A stretch of DNA of 64,000 bases, from NCBI RefSeq assembly GCF_014653175.1, contig NZ_BNAG01000002.1, positions 124,001 to 188,000 of the forward strand. Reading direction: 5' to 3'. The position numbers and the translations under genes were made by a program. Source of the DNA: Roseivirga thermotolerans. GTDB taxonomy: Bacteria; Bacteroidota; Bacteroidia; Cytophagales; Cyclobacteriaceae. The notes beneath the pieces are model-generated. The model was not told where the DNA came from. It made no database searches and saw nothing but the letters and a program-made list of their open reading frames with translations. Positions 42,419-51,029 of the stretch are shown piece after piece (the first letter of the stretch is position 1; every line of letters begins with the position of its first letter).

Positions 42419-43849
42419 ATGGAGCAAGATAAAATAAAGGACCTCTATACTTACGATGACCACTACCGGGACTCTATTGCCACGGTAGATGAAAAAGGTA
42501 AGCGTGTATGGGTTTACCCCAAAAAGCCCAAAGGTAGCTACCATAGTAAGAGAATGGTGGTGAGTGTAATTCTTCTCACCATACTCTTTGCCGGTCCCTT
42601 CATAAAAATAGGTGGGGAACCTTTCTTATTACTCAATGTTTTTGAGCGCAAGTTTTCAATTCTCGGAGCCGTCTTTTGGCCACAAGACTTCTTTATTCTA
42701 GCCTTAATAGCTATCAGCTTCTTTGTTTTCATCATCCTCTTTACCGTAGTTTTTGGTCGGGTATGGTGCGGCTGGGCCTGTCCGCAAACCCTGTTTATGG
42801 AAATGGTATTCAGAAAAATTGAATACTGGATAGATGGTGACGCGGCCCAGCAGCGAAAGCTGAAAAAAATGCCCTGGACAGGCTATAAAATTCGAAAGAG
42901 ATTGGCCAAACATCTCATTTTCTCACTCATTGCCATACTCATTGGCCACACCGCCATGGCCTATCTCATCGGCATTGAGCAGGTGAAGGAAATCGTAAGT
43001 CGGCCACCTTCAGAGCACTGGGCAGGGTTCGTAGGACTCATAGCTTTTAGTACCGTTTTCTATGCTGTTTTCGCCTTTTTGCGCGAACAGGCCTGCGTGG
43101 CTATTTGTCCTTATGGCCGTTTACAGGGAGTGCTTTTGGTCAAAGACTCCATGGCCGTGATGTACGATTGGTTGCGCGGAGAGCCCAGGGGTAAACTCAA
43201 ACGAAATGAACAACGAACCGAAAAAGGAGATTGCATTGACTGTAAGCTCTGTGTGCATGTGTGCCCCACAGGCATAGACATTCGCAACGGAACCCAACTG
43301 GAATGTGTGAACTGCACCGCATGCATAGATGCCTGCGATGATGTGATGACAAAATTGGGTAAACCCAGAGGACTTATTCGGCCTACTTCTTATACCGCTA
43401 TTGTAGAGGGTAGACAGCGCATGTTTACGCCCCGTGTGGCCGGGTATACAGGAGTGCTTCTACTTTTAGTTACCCTGCTGGTAGTGTTTGTGTCTGGCAG
43501 GTCGGAGGTAGAGGCTACTGTGCTGAGAATGCCCGGTATGATGTACCAAAAACTAGAAGATGGCCACATTCAGAACATCTACAACATACAATTGGTAAAT
43601 AAAACCGCTGAGGATATAGAGCTGTCTGTCCGGTTAAAAGATCAACCACGTGGGCTTGTTGAAGTGGTGGGAGAAGAAGCTTTGATTTTGCCTGCCAAGG
43701 CAAAGTTAGACCGTGTATTCATCATTAAGCTTCCACAAGAACAACTCAAAACCACTAAAACAGAACTCTCCATTCAGTTATGGATGGGTGAACAACTGAT
43801 TGATGAAGTAAATACTAATTTCTTAGGACCTGTAACACTAGAAAAATGA
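42419..43849 (+). CDS. ccoG: cbb3 assembly protein CcoG (4Fe-4S, copper-related)
   Basis: 476 residues, FixG/RdxA family. Membrane helices at ~42-60, 85-110, 160-180, 200-220 and ~345-365. W-C-G-W-A-C-P-Q-T and A-C-V-A-I-C-P-Y-G-R are cysteine motifs in the membrane part. Two 4Fe-4S motifs follow: C-I-D-C-K-L-C-V-H-V-C-P and C-V-N-C-T-A-C-I-D-A-C-D. The C-terminal Ig-like periplasmic domain completes the protein. It is thought to reduce Cu(II) to Cu(I) for oxidase assembly. It overlaps ccoH by 4 bases. Confidence 0.95.
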   Translation: MEQDKIKDLYTYDDHYRDSIATVDEKGKRVWVYPKKPKGSYHSKRMVVSVILLTILFAGPFIKIGGEPFLLLNVFERKFSILGAVFWPQDFFILALIAISFFVFIILFTVVFGRVWCGWACPQTLFMEMVFRKIEYWIDGDAAQQRKLKKMPWTGYKIRKRLAKHLIFSLIAILIGHTAMAYLIGIEQVKEIVSRPPSEHWAGFVGLIAFSTVFYAVFAFLREQACVAICPYGRLQGVLLVKDSMAVMYDWLRGEPRGKLKRNEQRTEKGDCIDCKLCVHVCPTGIDIRNGTQLECVNCTACIDACDDVMTKLGKPRGLIRPTSYTAIVEGRQRMFTPRVAGYTGVLLLLVTLLVVFVSGRSEVEATVLRMPGMMYQKLEDGHIQNIYNIQLVNKTAEDIELSVRLKDQPRGLVEVVGEEALILPAKAKLDRVFIIKLPQEQLKTTKTELSIQLWMGEQLIDEVNTNFLGPVTLEK

Positions 43850-44286
43850 ATTGGGGAAACAGAATCGTATTGGCCTTTGCGTGTTTTATAGCCGGAATAT
43901 TCTCCATGGCTTACATCAGCATGAATACTGAGTTTAGCTTGGTGGCCGATGATTACTACGAACAGGAATTGGCCTACGAAGATCAAATAGTTCGCATGCG
44001 AAATGCCAACCGTTTAGAAGCCGGGCCGGAATTTATTGTCGACCGTCAAAACCTTAAAGTGCAGTTGCGCTTTCCCGAGCAGTTGGCCAAACAGGTTACC
44101 GGTGGCAAAGTTAAATTCTACAGAGCCAGCAACGCCAGGCATGATAAAGAGATTGAGCTTAACCTAGGCAGTGAAAATACCTGGGAGGTCGATGTGGCAT
44201 CTTTTGTTAGCGGAGCCTGGAAACTGCAGTTGTTGTGGACCGATGGCCAAAAGGAATACTATCAGGAAATTGATTTTGTGATCTAA
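43846..44286 (+). CDS. ccoH: cbb3 assembly protein CcoH (FixH)
   Basis: 146 residues: one N-terminal membrane helix (~8-28), then a periplasmic beta-domain. The M-N-T-E-F-S-L-V-A-D-D-Y-Y-E-Q-E segment after the helix is the FixH family core, and F-V-S-G-A-W-K-L-Q-L closes it. It overlaps ccoG by 4 bases and shares its final base with the next gene's ATG. CcoH joins CcoN-containing intermediates during assembly. Confidence 0.92.
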   Translation: MNWGNRIVLAFACFIAGIFSMAYISMNTEFSLVADDYYEQELAYEDQIVRMRNANRLEAGPEFIVDRQNLKVQLRFPEQLAKQVTGGKVKFYRASNARHDKEIELNLGSENTWEVDVASFVSGAWKLQLLWTDGQKEYYQEIDFVI

Positions 44287-44993
44287 TGCTGATGCTGTGG
44301 ACAGGCTTTTTGTTTGGCTTATTTGGTAGCCTGCACTGTTTGGGCATGTGCGCGCCCATTGTTTGGGCAATGCCGGTTAGGGCCGGCAGTCGGTTCCACT
44401 GGTGGAAGCTCCGCCTCAGCTACAACTTTGGCCGAATTATTACCTATTCTTTGCTGGGTAGTTTGTTTGGCTTGGCAGGGCACTCGGTTAGGCTTATGGG
44501 GTTTCAGCAGCACCTTTCCATTATTACCGGAGTTTTCTTATTGTTCTTTTTGCTTATTAACAAAGGGCGAATTTCTGGTGGTTTTAGGCTAAAGCCATTG
44601 TCTCGCCTTTTATTGAGAGTTAAAGCATCATTGAGCCGGCTCATGAACGGAAATACCGCAAAGACCAATGCCCTTTTGGGCTTCTATAATGGCTTGCTGC
44701 CCTGCGGTTTGGTATACATGGCACTTATAGCCTCATTGTCTATGGGCTCAGTGCAAGGCGGAATGCTCTACATGATTTCTTTTGGACTGGGTACACTGCC
44801 AATGATGATTGCCGCGGCCTGGATGGGTCGTTCGCTCCGATCGTTAAACCAATCCATGGTCAGGCGTTGGATCCCCCGATTTATAGTTCTGGTGGCGCTA
44901 TTACTCATTGTGCGTGGTCTCAACTTGGGTATTCCTTACATCAGCCCCAAGCTGGTTAAAGGACAGGCCATTGAGCTTTGCGAACAGCCCTAG
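44286..44993 (+). CDS. sulfite exporter TauE/SafE-family (DsbD_2-like) membrane protein
   Basis: 235 residues, about six membrane helices of the DsbD transmembrane type. G-L-F-G-S-L-H-C-L-G-M-C-A-P-I near the start contains the paired cysteine motif C-L-G-M-C, and N-G-L-L-P-C-G-L-V-Y-M-A repeats it in the second half (L-P-C-G). Such proteins are regularly the last gene of Bacteroidota cco clusters and are presumed to handle copper or thiol redox during assembly. Starts on the last base of ccoH, so strongly coupled. Confidence 0.9.
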   Translation: MLMLWTGFLFGLFGSLHCLGMCAPIVWAMPVRAGSRFHWWKLRLSYNFGRIITYSLLGSLFGLAGHSVRLMGFQQHLSIITGVFLLFFLLINKGRISGGFRLKPLSRLLLRVKASLSRLMNGNTAKTNALLGFYNGLLPCGLVYMALIASLSMGSVQGGMLYMISFGLGTLPMMIAAAWMGRSLRSLNQSMVRRWIPRFIVLVALLLIVRGLNLGIPYISPKLVKGQAIELCEQP

Positions 44994-45006
44994 AATTCTT
45001 GGCTTT

Positions 45007-45020
45007 ATGATCAAAATCAT
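45007..45020. promoter_or_regulatory. FNR-like operator upstream of the second usp gene
   Basis: ATGATCAAAATCAT, a perfect ATGAT-N4-ATCAT palindrome with TGA-N6-TCA. It is 59 bases upstream of the usp ATG. No TAnnTTTG box lies at the spacing found at the other two promoters, so the mode of action may differ. Confidence 0.5.
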
Positions 45021-45042
45021 TATTTTCTAAGGAAATAATGAT
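45016..45042. promoter_or_regulatory. second palindrome overlapping the FNR-like site
   Basis: ATCATTATTT (45016-45025) and AAATAATGAT (45033-45042) are perfect reverse complements around a 7-base loop, and the left arm overlaps the FNR-like half-site. Could be a separate operator or an RNA hairpin in the leader. Confidence 0.35.
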
Positions 45043-45078
45043 CAACTTGATTCTAACAGAAAACGAAACAAATCAATC

Positions 45079-45927
45079 ATGAAAACTATACTAGTACCTA
45101 CAGATTTTTCGGAACAAGCTACCAATGCCACAAAGCTGGCAGCTGAGATAGCCCGACATTCGAAAGCCCGAATTGTCTTGCTCAATGTTATTGAGGGTAC
45201 CCGCAGCTTTGCCTTCAACACCATGGGAGAAGCCTCAGAGCCTGTTGGCGAAGAAGCATTCTTTATTAATAAGCTTATTGAAATACAGAAAAAACATTTA
45301 AAGGAAGCGGCCGCTCAAGAGGCACTCAAAGGACTTACGGTTGAAACCGTTTTAGAAATGGGAAGCCCCTACGAAAGTATTTCCAATCTGATAGCCGACT
45401 ATAAAGCCGATTTACTCATAATGGGAACCAAAGGCTCCAGTGGGTTAGACGAAATACTCATAGGCTCCAATACAGAAAAAGTAGTGCGCTATGCCAAGTG
45501 CCCTGTAATAACTGTAAAAAATGAGGTAAGCCTTAAAGACATCAAAAACATAGTGTATGCCACCAATCTGTCTACCGATCAGTCTGCATTTATTCCTCAT
45601 ATAAAAACTGTTCAGTCGTTCACAGGAGCCCGGTTGCACTTGCTCAAGGTAAATACACCCAATCACTTTTACACTCAGCGGCAGCTCAATAAGGAGTTCG
45701 CCCGGTTTAAAGAGCAGCATGGGCTTCTTAATTGCACTACCAACATTTATAATGAGGTGACAGAAGAAGATGGTATACTTTATTTTGCTGAAGACCTTGG
45801 AGAGTGTATGGTAGCCATAGCCACTCATGGCCGAACAGGGCTCTTGCACCTGCTCACCGGAAGTATTGCTGAAGACCTGGTAAACCATGCCACCATACCG
45901 GTAATGACCCTTTCTATGAAGAAATAG
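45079..45927 (+). CDS. universal stress protein, tandem UspA domains
   Basis: 282 residues holding two Usp domains. Domain 1 (1-~148) begins M-K-T-I-L-V-P-T-D-F-S and has D-L-L-I-M-G-T-K-G-S-S-G-L near ~118, with G-S-N-T-E-K-V-V-R-Y-A-K-C-P-V, which is an intact ATP-binding pattern. Domain 2 (~150-282) ends I-A-T-H-G-R-T-G-L-L-H-L-L-T-G-S-I-A-E-D-L-V-N-H, also intact. Unlike the usp-like gene at 33095, both ATP sites look complete. It follows the cco genes and is preceded by an FNR-like site, so it probably belongs to the low-oxygen regulon. Confidence 0.93.
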   Translation: MKTILVPTDFSEQATNATKLAAEIARHSKARIVLLNVIEGTRSFAFNTMGEASEPVGEEAFFINKLIEIQKKHLKEAAAQEALKGLTVETVLEMGSPYESISNLIADYKADLLIMGTKGSSGLDEILIGSNTEKVVRYAKCPVITVKNEVSLKDIKNIVYATNLSTDQSAFIPHIKTVQSFTGARLHLLKVNTPNHFYTQRQLNKEFARFKEQHGLLNCTTNIYNEVTEEDGILYFAEDLGECMVAIATHGRTGLLHLLTGSIAEDLVNHATIPVMTLSMKK

Positions 45928-45951
45928 GAACAGCTTTATGAAAGCATACTT

Positions 45952-46001
45952 CAGAAACCGGAGTAGGGCTCAAAAGTAGCTCGATTTCCGGTTTCTGTTT
46001 T
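45952..46001 (+). terminator. rho-independent terminator after usp
   Basis: CAGAAACCGG (45952-45961) pairs perfectly with CCGGTTTCTG (45988-45997), followed by TTTTC. It lies 24 bases after the usp stop. Confidence 0.75.
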
Positions 46002-46034
46002 CACTTTAAGGCAATGAATAACTAATTTCGAAGC

Positions 46035-46388
46035 ATGTCTAGGAAGAACAAAAGAGATAAGGGGAGAAGCGGAGTGGTTTATTCAACCAATCAGGACTTT
46101 GCCTATGAATATGAAGGAAGTTTTGAAGAAGAAACACTTGCTCCGGCTGAGCAAAACCTAAAAGTGATGCTCGACAAGAAAAGCCGAGGAGGTAAGCAGG
46201 TAACTCTGGTTGAAGGTTTTGTAGGTACAGATGAAGATTTGAAAGAGCTGGGCAAGATGCTGAAATCGAAGTGCGGTGTTGGAGGCACGGCCAAAGATGG
46301 TGAAATACTTATTCAGGGAGATTTTCGAGATAAGGTTTTGGAGCTTCTTCAGAGCAATGGATATAGAGCAAAAAGAGTAGGCGGCTAA
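46035..46388 (+). CDS. SUI1/YciH-family translation initiation factor-like protein
   Basis: 117 residues. A basic, Arg/Lys-rich start and an acidic linker precede a SUI1 domain (~40-115): G-G-K-Q-V-T-L-V-E-G-F, E-L-G-K-M-L-K-S-K-C-G-V-G-G-T-A and E-I-L-I-Q-G-D-F-R-D-K. The last pattern matches YciH. YciH binds the ribosome and affects start-codon fidelity in bacteria; a role here is by homology. The stop shares its last base with the ATG of the next gene (TAATG). Confidence 0.93.
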   Translation: MSRKNKRDKGRSGVVYSTNQDFAYEYEGSFEEETLAPAEQNLKVMLDKKSRGGKQVTLVEGFVGTDEDLKELGKMLKSKCGVGGTAKDGEILIQGDFRDKVLELLQSNGYRAKRVGG

Positions 46389-47311
46389 TGCTCAAAAGAA
46401 ATTACATAGTAAGCCTTCTGCTTCTATTCATGTTAATGGCTTGTGGGTCTTCCTCTTCAGAAATGAAGCAAGGTTACATGATTGTAAGTGGATCAGATGT
46501 CTACTATAAAACCATGGGTAGTGGCGACCCCTTGTTGGTTATTCACGGAGGACCCGTACTCGATCACTCTTATTTTTTACCCCATTTGGAAGAACTCGCT
46601 AAAGACTACCGGCTTATTTTTTATGACCAACGCGCCTGTGGTAAGTCTTCACTTTCGATCGACTCCGCCACTATGAACCTCAATGGTTTTGTGGATGATA
46701 TTGAGCAGATAAGAACCAAGCTGGGCCATGAAAAGCTGCACATTATGGGGCACTCCTGGGGAGGTCTGCTCGCTATGAAATATGCTATGGCCTATCCCGA
46801 TAAGGTAGAACGTCTTATATTGGCCAACTCGATGGCGCCTAGTTCTGCCGACTGGCAAAAAGAAAATCTTGCCGCAGCCAACAACATAGACCCTAAAGAC
46901 AAGCGGAGGCTAGATAATATTGTGAGCACAGGCTTGCTGCGCACACCCAACCCAGTGCCTTACATAAAAGAAATGATGCTTTTGTCATTTAAAGCACAGT
47001 TTTTCGATAAACTCAAGATAGACCAACTGAACCTCAATATCCCGGAAGATTTTCAAAAGAGGAGTGCTGTTTTTGGACTGTTAGGCCCCGATTTGGCACA
47101 ATACAACTTATATGCTGACCTAAAAAAGATTAAAGCTCCTGCACTGGTTATGTATGGCGATGCAGAAGCGGCCATTAACCTGCATGCTCGAAAAATGGTA
47201 GACTCTCTCAACAACGGACGCCTTAAGGTAATACCCACCTCCGGACACTTTCCTTTTATTGAAAATCCTATAGCTTTCAACCGAGCAGTTAGAGATTTTC
47301 TGGATGATTAA
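46388..47311 (+). CDS. alpha/beta-hydrolase lipoprotein (proline-iminopeptidase-like)
   Basis: 307 residues. Lipoprotein signal with M-L-M-A-C box, then an alpha/beta-hydrolase fold: V-I-H-G-G-P oxyanion motif, Y-D-Q-R-A-C-G-K-S-S, nucleophile S in G-H-S-W-G-G, D in M-Y-G-D-A-E-A and H in S-G-H-F-P-F-I. H-G-G-P and Y-D-Q-R-G-like motifs point to the prolyl aminopeptidase branch, but an A-C replaces the common G-x-G and activity is not certain. Being a lipoprotein it acts outside the cytoplasm. Overlaps the SUI1 gene by 1 base. Confidence 0.88.
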   Translation: MLKRNYIVSLLLLFMLMACGSSSSEMKQGYMIVSGSDVYYKTMGSGDPLLVIHGGPVLDHSYFLPHLEELAKDYRLIFYDQRACGKSSLSIDSATMNLNGFVDDIEQIRTKLGHEKLHIMGHSWGGLLAMKYAMAYPDKVERLILANSMAPSSADWQKENLAAANNIDPKDKRRLDNIVSTGLLRTPNPVPYIKEMMLLSFKAQFFDKLKIDQLNLNIPEDFQKRSAVFGLLGPDLAQYNLYADLKKIKAPALVMYGDAEAAINLHARKMVDSLNNGRLKVIPTSGHFPFIENPIAFNRAVRDFLDD

Positions 47312-47364
47312 CGGAGAGGTTAATTGCCCTTAGTTCAGTTCCTATCTCACGGTTATGGTACGTG

Positions 47365-48249
47365 TTACATCAAATGCTTTTTGAAAAAGGCAATGGTTCT
47401 TTGCCAGGCCAGAGTGGCAGCAGCCTCGTCATAGCGAGGGGTTGTATTGTTGTGAAAACCATGGTTTACATCAGGATACACAAAAGCCTCGTAGCTTACC
47501 CCATTGGCTTTTAGTGCCTGTTCGTAGTCCGGCCATCCGGCATTCACTCTGCTATCCAGCCCCGCATATTGCAACATTAGAGGGGCTTTTATTTTGGCGG
47601 CATCTTCATTTGAAGGCTGGCTTCCATAAAAGGGTACGGCTGCACCCAGGTCGGGCAAGCGCACGGCCATCATATTGGAAATCCACCCACCAAAGCAGAA
47701 ACCAACTACTCCCACTTTTCCGTTAGATTCAGGTCGGTTTTTAAGCCAATGATAAGCCGCTATAAAATCTTCAAGCATTTCATCCCTGTCTCGTTGCCGT
47801 TGCAGAGCCCGGCCCTCATCATCATTGCCGGGATAACCGCCCAACGGTGTTAGTGCATCCGGAGCAAGACTCATAAAGCCATCGACAGCGCATCTTCGAC
47901 CCACATCTTCTATGTATGGATTTAAACCTCTGTTTTCGTGTACTACAATTATGCCGGGTAGTTTGCCAGAAGCACCTTCCGGTTTCGAAAACAACCCTTT
48001 AATTTTTCCGCCCCCTTTTGGCGAATCGTAGGTAATATATTCACTACTCAAGCGGTCGTCATCAGCACTCACCAAAGCAGTGGTTTCATAATCGGGCATA
48101 ATGAAGCTTAGAAGAGAGCTTATAGTGATACCGCCAACGGCATAGACCGATAGTCGTTCAATGAATTTCCTGCGGTCAATCTTATTATGGGCATATTCAT
48201 CATATAGGTCGAACACTTCTTGGCTAATGTCTTCTTTTTTGAGCGGCAT
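47365..48249 (-). CDS. dienelactone hydrolase family protein, possibly Tat-exported
   Basis: 294 residues. The first ~25 residues are a soluble helix (Y-D-E-Y-A-H-N), then D-R-R-K-F-I-E-R-L and a hydrophobic stretch that resembles a twin-arginine signal-type segment. The DLH core has G-F-C-F-G-G with nucleophile Cys, D in G-L-D-S-R and H in V-N-H-G-F-H, the Cys-Asp-His triad. An E in V-V-H-E-N-R-G-L matches the family's active-site glutamate. Substrates of this subgroup are not well defined. Convergent with the alpha/beta-hydrolase gene. Confidence 0.9.
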   Translation of the reverse strand: MPLKKEDISQEVFDLYDEYAHNKIDRRKFIERLSVYAVGGITISSLLSFIMPDYETTALVSADDDRLSSEYITYDSPKGGGKIKGLFSKPEGASGKLPGIIVVHENRGLNPYIEDVGRRCAVDGFMSLAPDALTPLGGYPGNDDEGRALQRQRDRDEMLEDFIAAYHWLKNRPESNGKVGVVGFCFGGWISNMMAVRLPDLGAAVPFYGSQPSNEDAAKIKAPLMLQYAGLDSRVNAGWPDYEQALKANGVSYEAFVYPDVNHGFHNNTTPRYDEAAATLAWQRTIAFFKKHLM

Positions 48250-48380
48250 AGTATAAGGGGTTGATTAACTGATAAATAAGTTAAGAAAATACCGGCTGTG
48301 TCTTATAAATCTTTTTACTGGCGGATTTGTGCTGGGCTTGAATGGCAACAGGAGGCCTGGTAATTTGTTTTTTAGGCCCG

Positions 48381-49037
48381 CTAGTTTCTCACAAACAACC
48401 ACTTAACTCCTGAATAAATGCCTTTGCCAATAGCTCCGATAATACCAGCCTTCTTTTTTTGTTTGAGTACTACATTAATGATAGAGTGATCGATACTCGA
48501 TTGGAGTCTCTTAAGCTCACTTTCGAGTATTTCTATTTCTCCACTTATTCTCTCCAACTCCTTCTCAATACTCAGCATGTCAGAAACGGAATTGGCTTGT
48601 TGTAAAAGGTTCAGGTACCTTTCTTTTACCTTTTTAAGGCTGCTAAGTCGGTCTTGTGAGTTGAATACCTGATTGGTTACGTCCCGGCTATTTATTAGTC
48701 TTTGTTTTACTTTCCCTATACCGGCTAAGTCCTCAAGAGTTTTTGAAAAGGAGGCGGAAGGTATTCGATAGCTAAACTGATAGTTGTTTCTCGATATCAA
48801 AAGCCCATTGTTTTGGCCGAAAATACGATTGATGGTTTTAAAGCTACTGTCTGGGTGCTCTACTAGTAGTTCCATCAATGCCTCATGAGAAATTAAAGGT
48901 TCGGAACTGCTTGGTTCCGTCAACGCTACATCTATGGCTGAGGTATGGTTGGAGAGGCTATGCTGAGGGGGATTAGCACCCCTGCAATTAATGAATAGCA
49001 GCAGGCTCAGTAGGGCTAAAATGTAAGTTTTCTTCAT
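48381..49037 (-). CDS. DUF4349-domain lipoprotein
   Basis: 218 residues from ATG 49037; an upstream start 36 bases away would delay the signal peptide. Signal with L-L-L-F-I-N-C lipobox. A DUF4349 region follows: Y-Q-F-S-Y-R-I-P, then S-R-D-V-T-N-Q, a long coiled coil (R-L-S-S-L-K-K-V-K-E-R-Y-L-N-L-L-Q and I-E-K-E-L-E-R-I-S-G-E-I-E-I-L-E-S-E-L), and a C-terminal hydrophobic helix (A-I-G-K-G-I-Y-S-G-V-K-W-L-F). The family is a membrane-linked coiled-coil protein of unknown role. Single gene. Confidence 0.85.
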   Translation of the reverse strand: MKKTYILALLSLLLFINCRGANPPQHSLSNHTSAIDVALTEPSSSEPLISHEALMELLVEHPDSSFKTINRIFGQNNGLLISRNNYQFSYRIPSASFSKTLEDLAGIGKVKQRLINSRDVTNQVFNSQDRLSSLKKVKERYLNLLQQANSVSDMLSIEKELERISGEIEILESELKRLQSSIDHSIINVVLKQKKKAGIIGAIGKGIYSGVKWLFVRN

Positions 49038-49208
49038 GATTGAGTGTTTATAGCGATAATAACGAGCTTCCACTTGATCTAGTACTACCGGTTGGTCTTG
49101 GTTAGGAGCGGTTAGGTAGGTGTCATGTTCAATTATTGACCCTGTTTTAAAATCAGCCGGAAAAGTCTTACTTTAGATTACTTTTTTAACACACTAAATA
49201 TCAGAACT

Positions 49209-50129
49209 ATGGGAAAAATGGACCCGACAGTACTCGGAGCGAGGTTGCTGTCCGCAAAAGAATCACAGGAAATCGATCTAGGTATTTTACAAGGCTTTCT
49301 GGGCACTTGGGAAAGCAAACCCGGATCGGGCACAGGTTGGAATGTTATTGCCGTACCAGGTAACTCACCCTTTACTCCTCCGGCCGATGGTTTTGTTCTG
49401 GAGGTAATTCCATATTATGAAACATGGTCGTTTTCTCCGGCTGTTATTGCCGGTAATCGTGGTATGGAAGATGACCAGACCATTGTGGGATTAATCTATG
49501 AACAGAAGGTCTTTAGCGATTGCGATACTGAATTTTGTAATGCCCGAGGCTTTAGTAAGGGCACCGAAATTCATGCCGAAACAGGAATGTTGCTGAACAT
49601 TACCAATTTCGATAGCGGCTTTAATGTGGCCAGACTCGGTAATATTCCGCATGGTAATTCAATCTTGTTAATGGGTAACTCCAGCGAATCTAACGGAAAG
49701 TTTGATTTTCCTGAGGCTAAAACAAGCCCAACTTTGGTTGATGGAGGAGGCGTGTTTGGTTATGGAGAAGAACAATATACCATGCATCCACGGTTTCCAG
49801 ATTTCCCTCAGGCCAATCCTAACCAGCAGCTGGCCAATGATGTAAAGGATCAGAAGTTTGGTCAGGTTATTACGCTCAATCTGTCTTCTGAGAACGCCAC
49901 AGGAGGTATCCTCAATACCCCATTCATAACCAAGAATACCGATGCTACAAAAATGAGCTGTATTTTTTGGCTAGAAGAGGTGTTGAACGCTAATGGTAGC
50001 AGTTCATGGCAGCTTCAATATTCACAGACGATCAACCTGGTGTTTCCTCCTTCTACAGCCCCTAACGGAAGGAAGTTTAATTGGCCTCATGTGGATATCA
50101 ATACCCTGCAGAAGGTGGCCGATGTATAA
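49209..50129 (+). CDS. heme-binding / nitrobindin-like beta-barrel protein (uncertain)
   Basis: 306 residues, no signal peptide, no membrane segment. L-Q-G-F-L-G-T-W-E-S-K-P-G near residue 25-37 resembles the first strand of nitrobindin and related fatty-acid-binding-like barrels, with G-W-N-V-I-A-V-P-G and E-V-I-P-Y-Y-E-T-W-S-F following. The rest is a long beta-rich protein with H-P-R-F-P-D-F and Q-L-Q-Y-S-Q-T-I-N. In other Bacteroidota such proteins are annotated as heme-binding, but I see no decisive heme ligand, so call is tentative. Convergent with the MNIO operon across a hairpin. Confidence 0.5.
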   Translation: MGKMDPTVLGARLLSAKESQEIDLGILQGFLGTWESKPGSGTGWNVIAVPGNSPFTPPADGFVLEVIPYYETWSFSPAVIAGNRGMEDDQTIVGLIYEQKVFSDCDTEFCNARGFSKGTEIHAETGMLLNITNFDSGFNVARLGNIPHGNSILLMGNSSESNGKFDFPEAKTSPTLVDGGGVFGYGEEQYTMHPRFPDFPQANPNQQLANDVKDQKFGQVITLNLSSENATGGILNTPFITKNTDATKMSCIFWLEEVLNANGSSSWQLQYSQTINLVFPPSTAPNGRKFNWPHVDINTLQKVADV

Positions 50130-50148
50130 GAAATTCTAATAGCCACCC

Positions 50149-50183
50149 CACCCGTCCGACCGATCCAAGCGGTCGGACGGGTG
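50149..50183. terminator. bidirectional hairpin between convergent genes
   Basis: CACCCGTCCGACC (50149-50161) and GGTCGGACGGGTG (50171-50183) are perfect 13-base inverted arms around a 9-base loop. It lies between a plus-strand stop (50129) and a minus-strand stop (50196), so it probably ends both transcripts, though T-runs are weak on both sides. Confidence 0.7.
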
Positions 50184-50195
50184 AATCGTATACAT

Positions 50196-51029
50196 TTAAG
50201 TGCTCAGGAGCAGGCTTTCAGTAAAATATTCTTTCCATTTTGGCCAGACTTCCTGAAATGCTTTTTGGTCTATTCCTGTCTGCTCAATAAATGCCTTTAA
50301 GGTTGGAGCAAATTGTCCATGCATTTTCCAAAGGTTGAGGAAGATGTATTGACCGCGATTCAGTTCGAACAGACCAATTCTAAAGTCTTTTGTCCTTGCC
50401 AGAGCCACGTAGGTTGGCAAAGGGGTTGGTATTGCAGGAGACTTGCCTTTAATAGCCTGCTGATAATATTGGCTAATTGGAAACTTAAAAGCGAACAACT
50501 CCAGGGCCTCCACCAAACGAAGTTGCTCACTTGGAGTTTTCAGTAAGGCATATTCAAAGGTAGTGGAGAAGTCGGCATCGAAAATGCGGGTGATTTTATA
50601 CTCAAACCTTACCAGCTCAATCATAAAATCGGGCCAGGTTTCGCGCTCTTCTGGAGCCAGCTCTTTGTCTGGTCTTGTTTCTTCAAGGTATTGAGCAAAC
50701 CGGTGACCCAGCTCGCTGAGTGTATAGCTTTGCGAAGGATACTTCTGCAGGTAGTCATCGACAAACGCCTGAAATAGCTCTTTTCCGAGAGCCATCTGAA
50801 GTACCGAAAATTGCTTTTCCATGCAGTCGCGTAATCTGGCCAGGTAGCCTGTTTGGTAAATTTGCAATCGCTCATTCGCAGAGAGTCTGCTGTTGGGTTT
50901 AATGAGCTTCTCTACATCGTTCTTAAATGAGTCCGGCAAATAACTGTTGGGGTCGGTTTCGAAAGCGAGTGGAGACACCAGTATTTGTTGCATCCATTTT
51001 TGAGTGGCTGAAAGGCTTGGCTTTGTCAT
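50196..51029 (-). CDS. DUF2063 family partner protein of the MNIO enzyme
   Basis: 277 residues. The DUF2063 (HvfC/BufC, also MbnC/TglI-like) fold: N-terminal helical half with E-R-L-Q-I-Y-Q-T-G-Y-L-A-R-L-R-D and F-V-D-D-Y-L-Q-K-Y-P-S, then a beta-rich half with L-P-T-Y-V-A-L-A-R-T-K-D-F-R-I-G-L-F. In known systems such proteins bind the substrate peptide and present it to the iron enzyme. It overlaps the MNIO gene by 4 bases (ATGA) and is the last gene of the operon. No signal or membrane segment: it acts in the cytoplasm. Confidence 0.9.
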   Translation of the reverse strand: MTKPSLSATQKWMQQILVSPLAFETDPNSYLPDSFKNDVEKLIKPNSRLSANERLQIYQTGYLARLRDCMEKQFSVLQMALGKELFQAFVDDYLQKYPSQSYTLSELGHRFAQYLEETRPDKELAPEERETWPDFMIELVRFEYKITRIFDADFSTTFEYALLKTPSEQLRLVEALELFAFKFPISQYYQQAIKGKSPAIPTPLPTYVALARTKDFRIGLFELNRGQYIFLNLWKMHGQFAPTLKAFIEQTGIDQKAFQEVWPKWKEYFTESLLLST

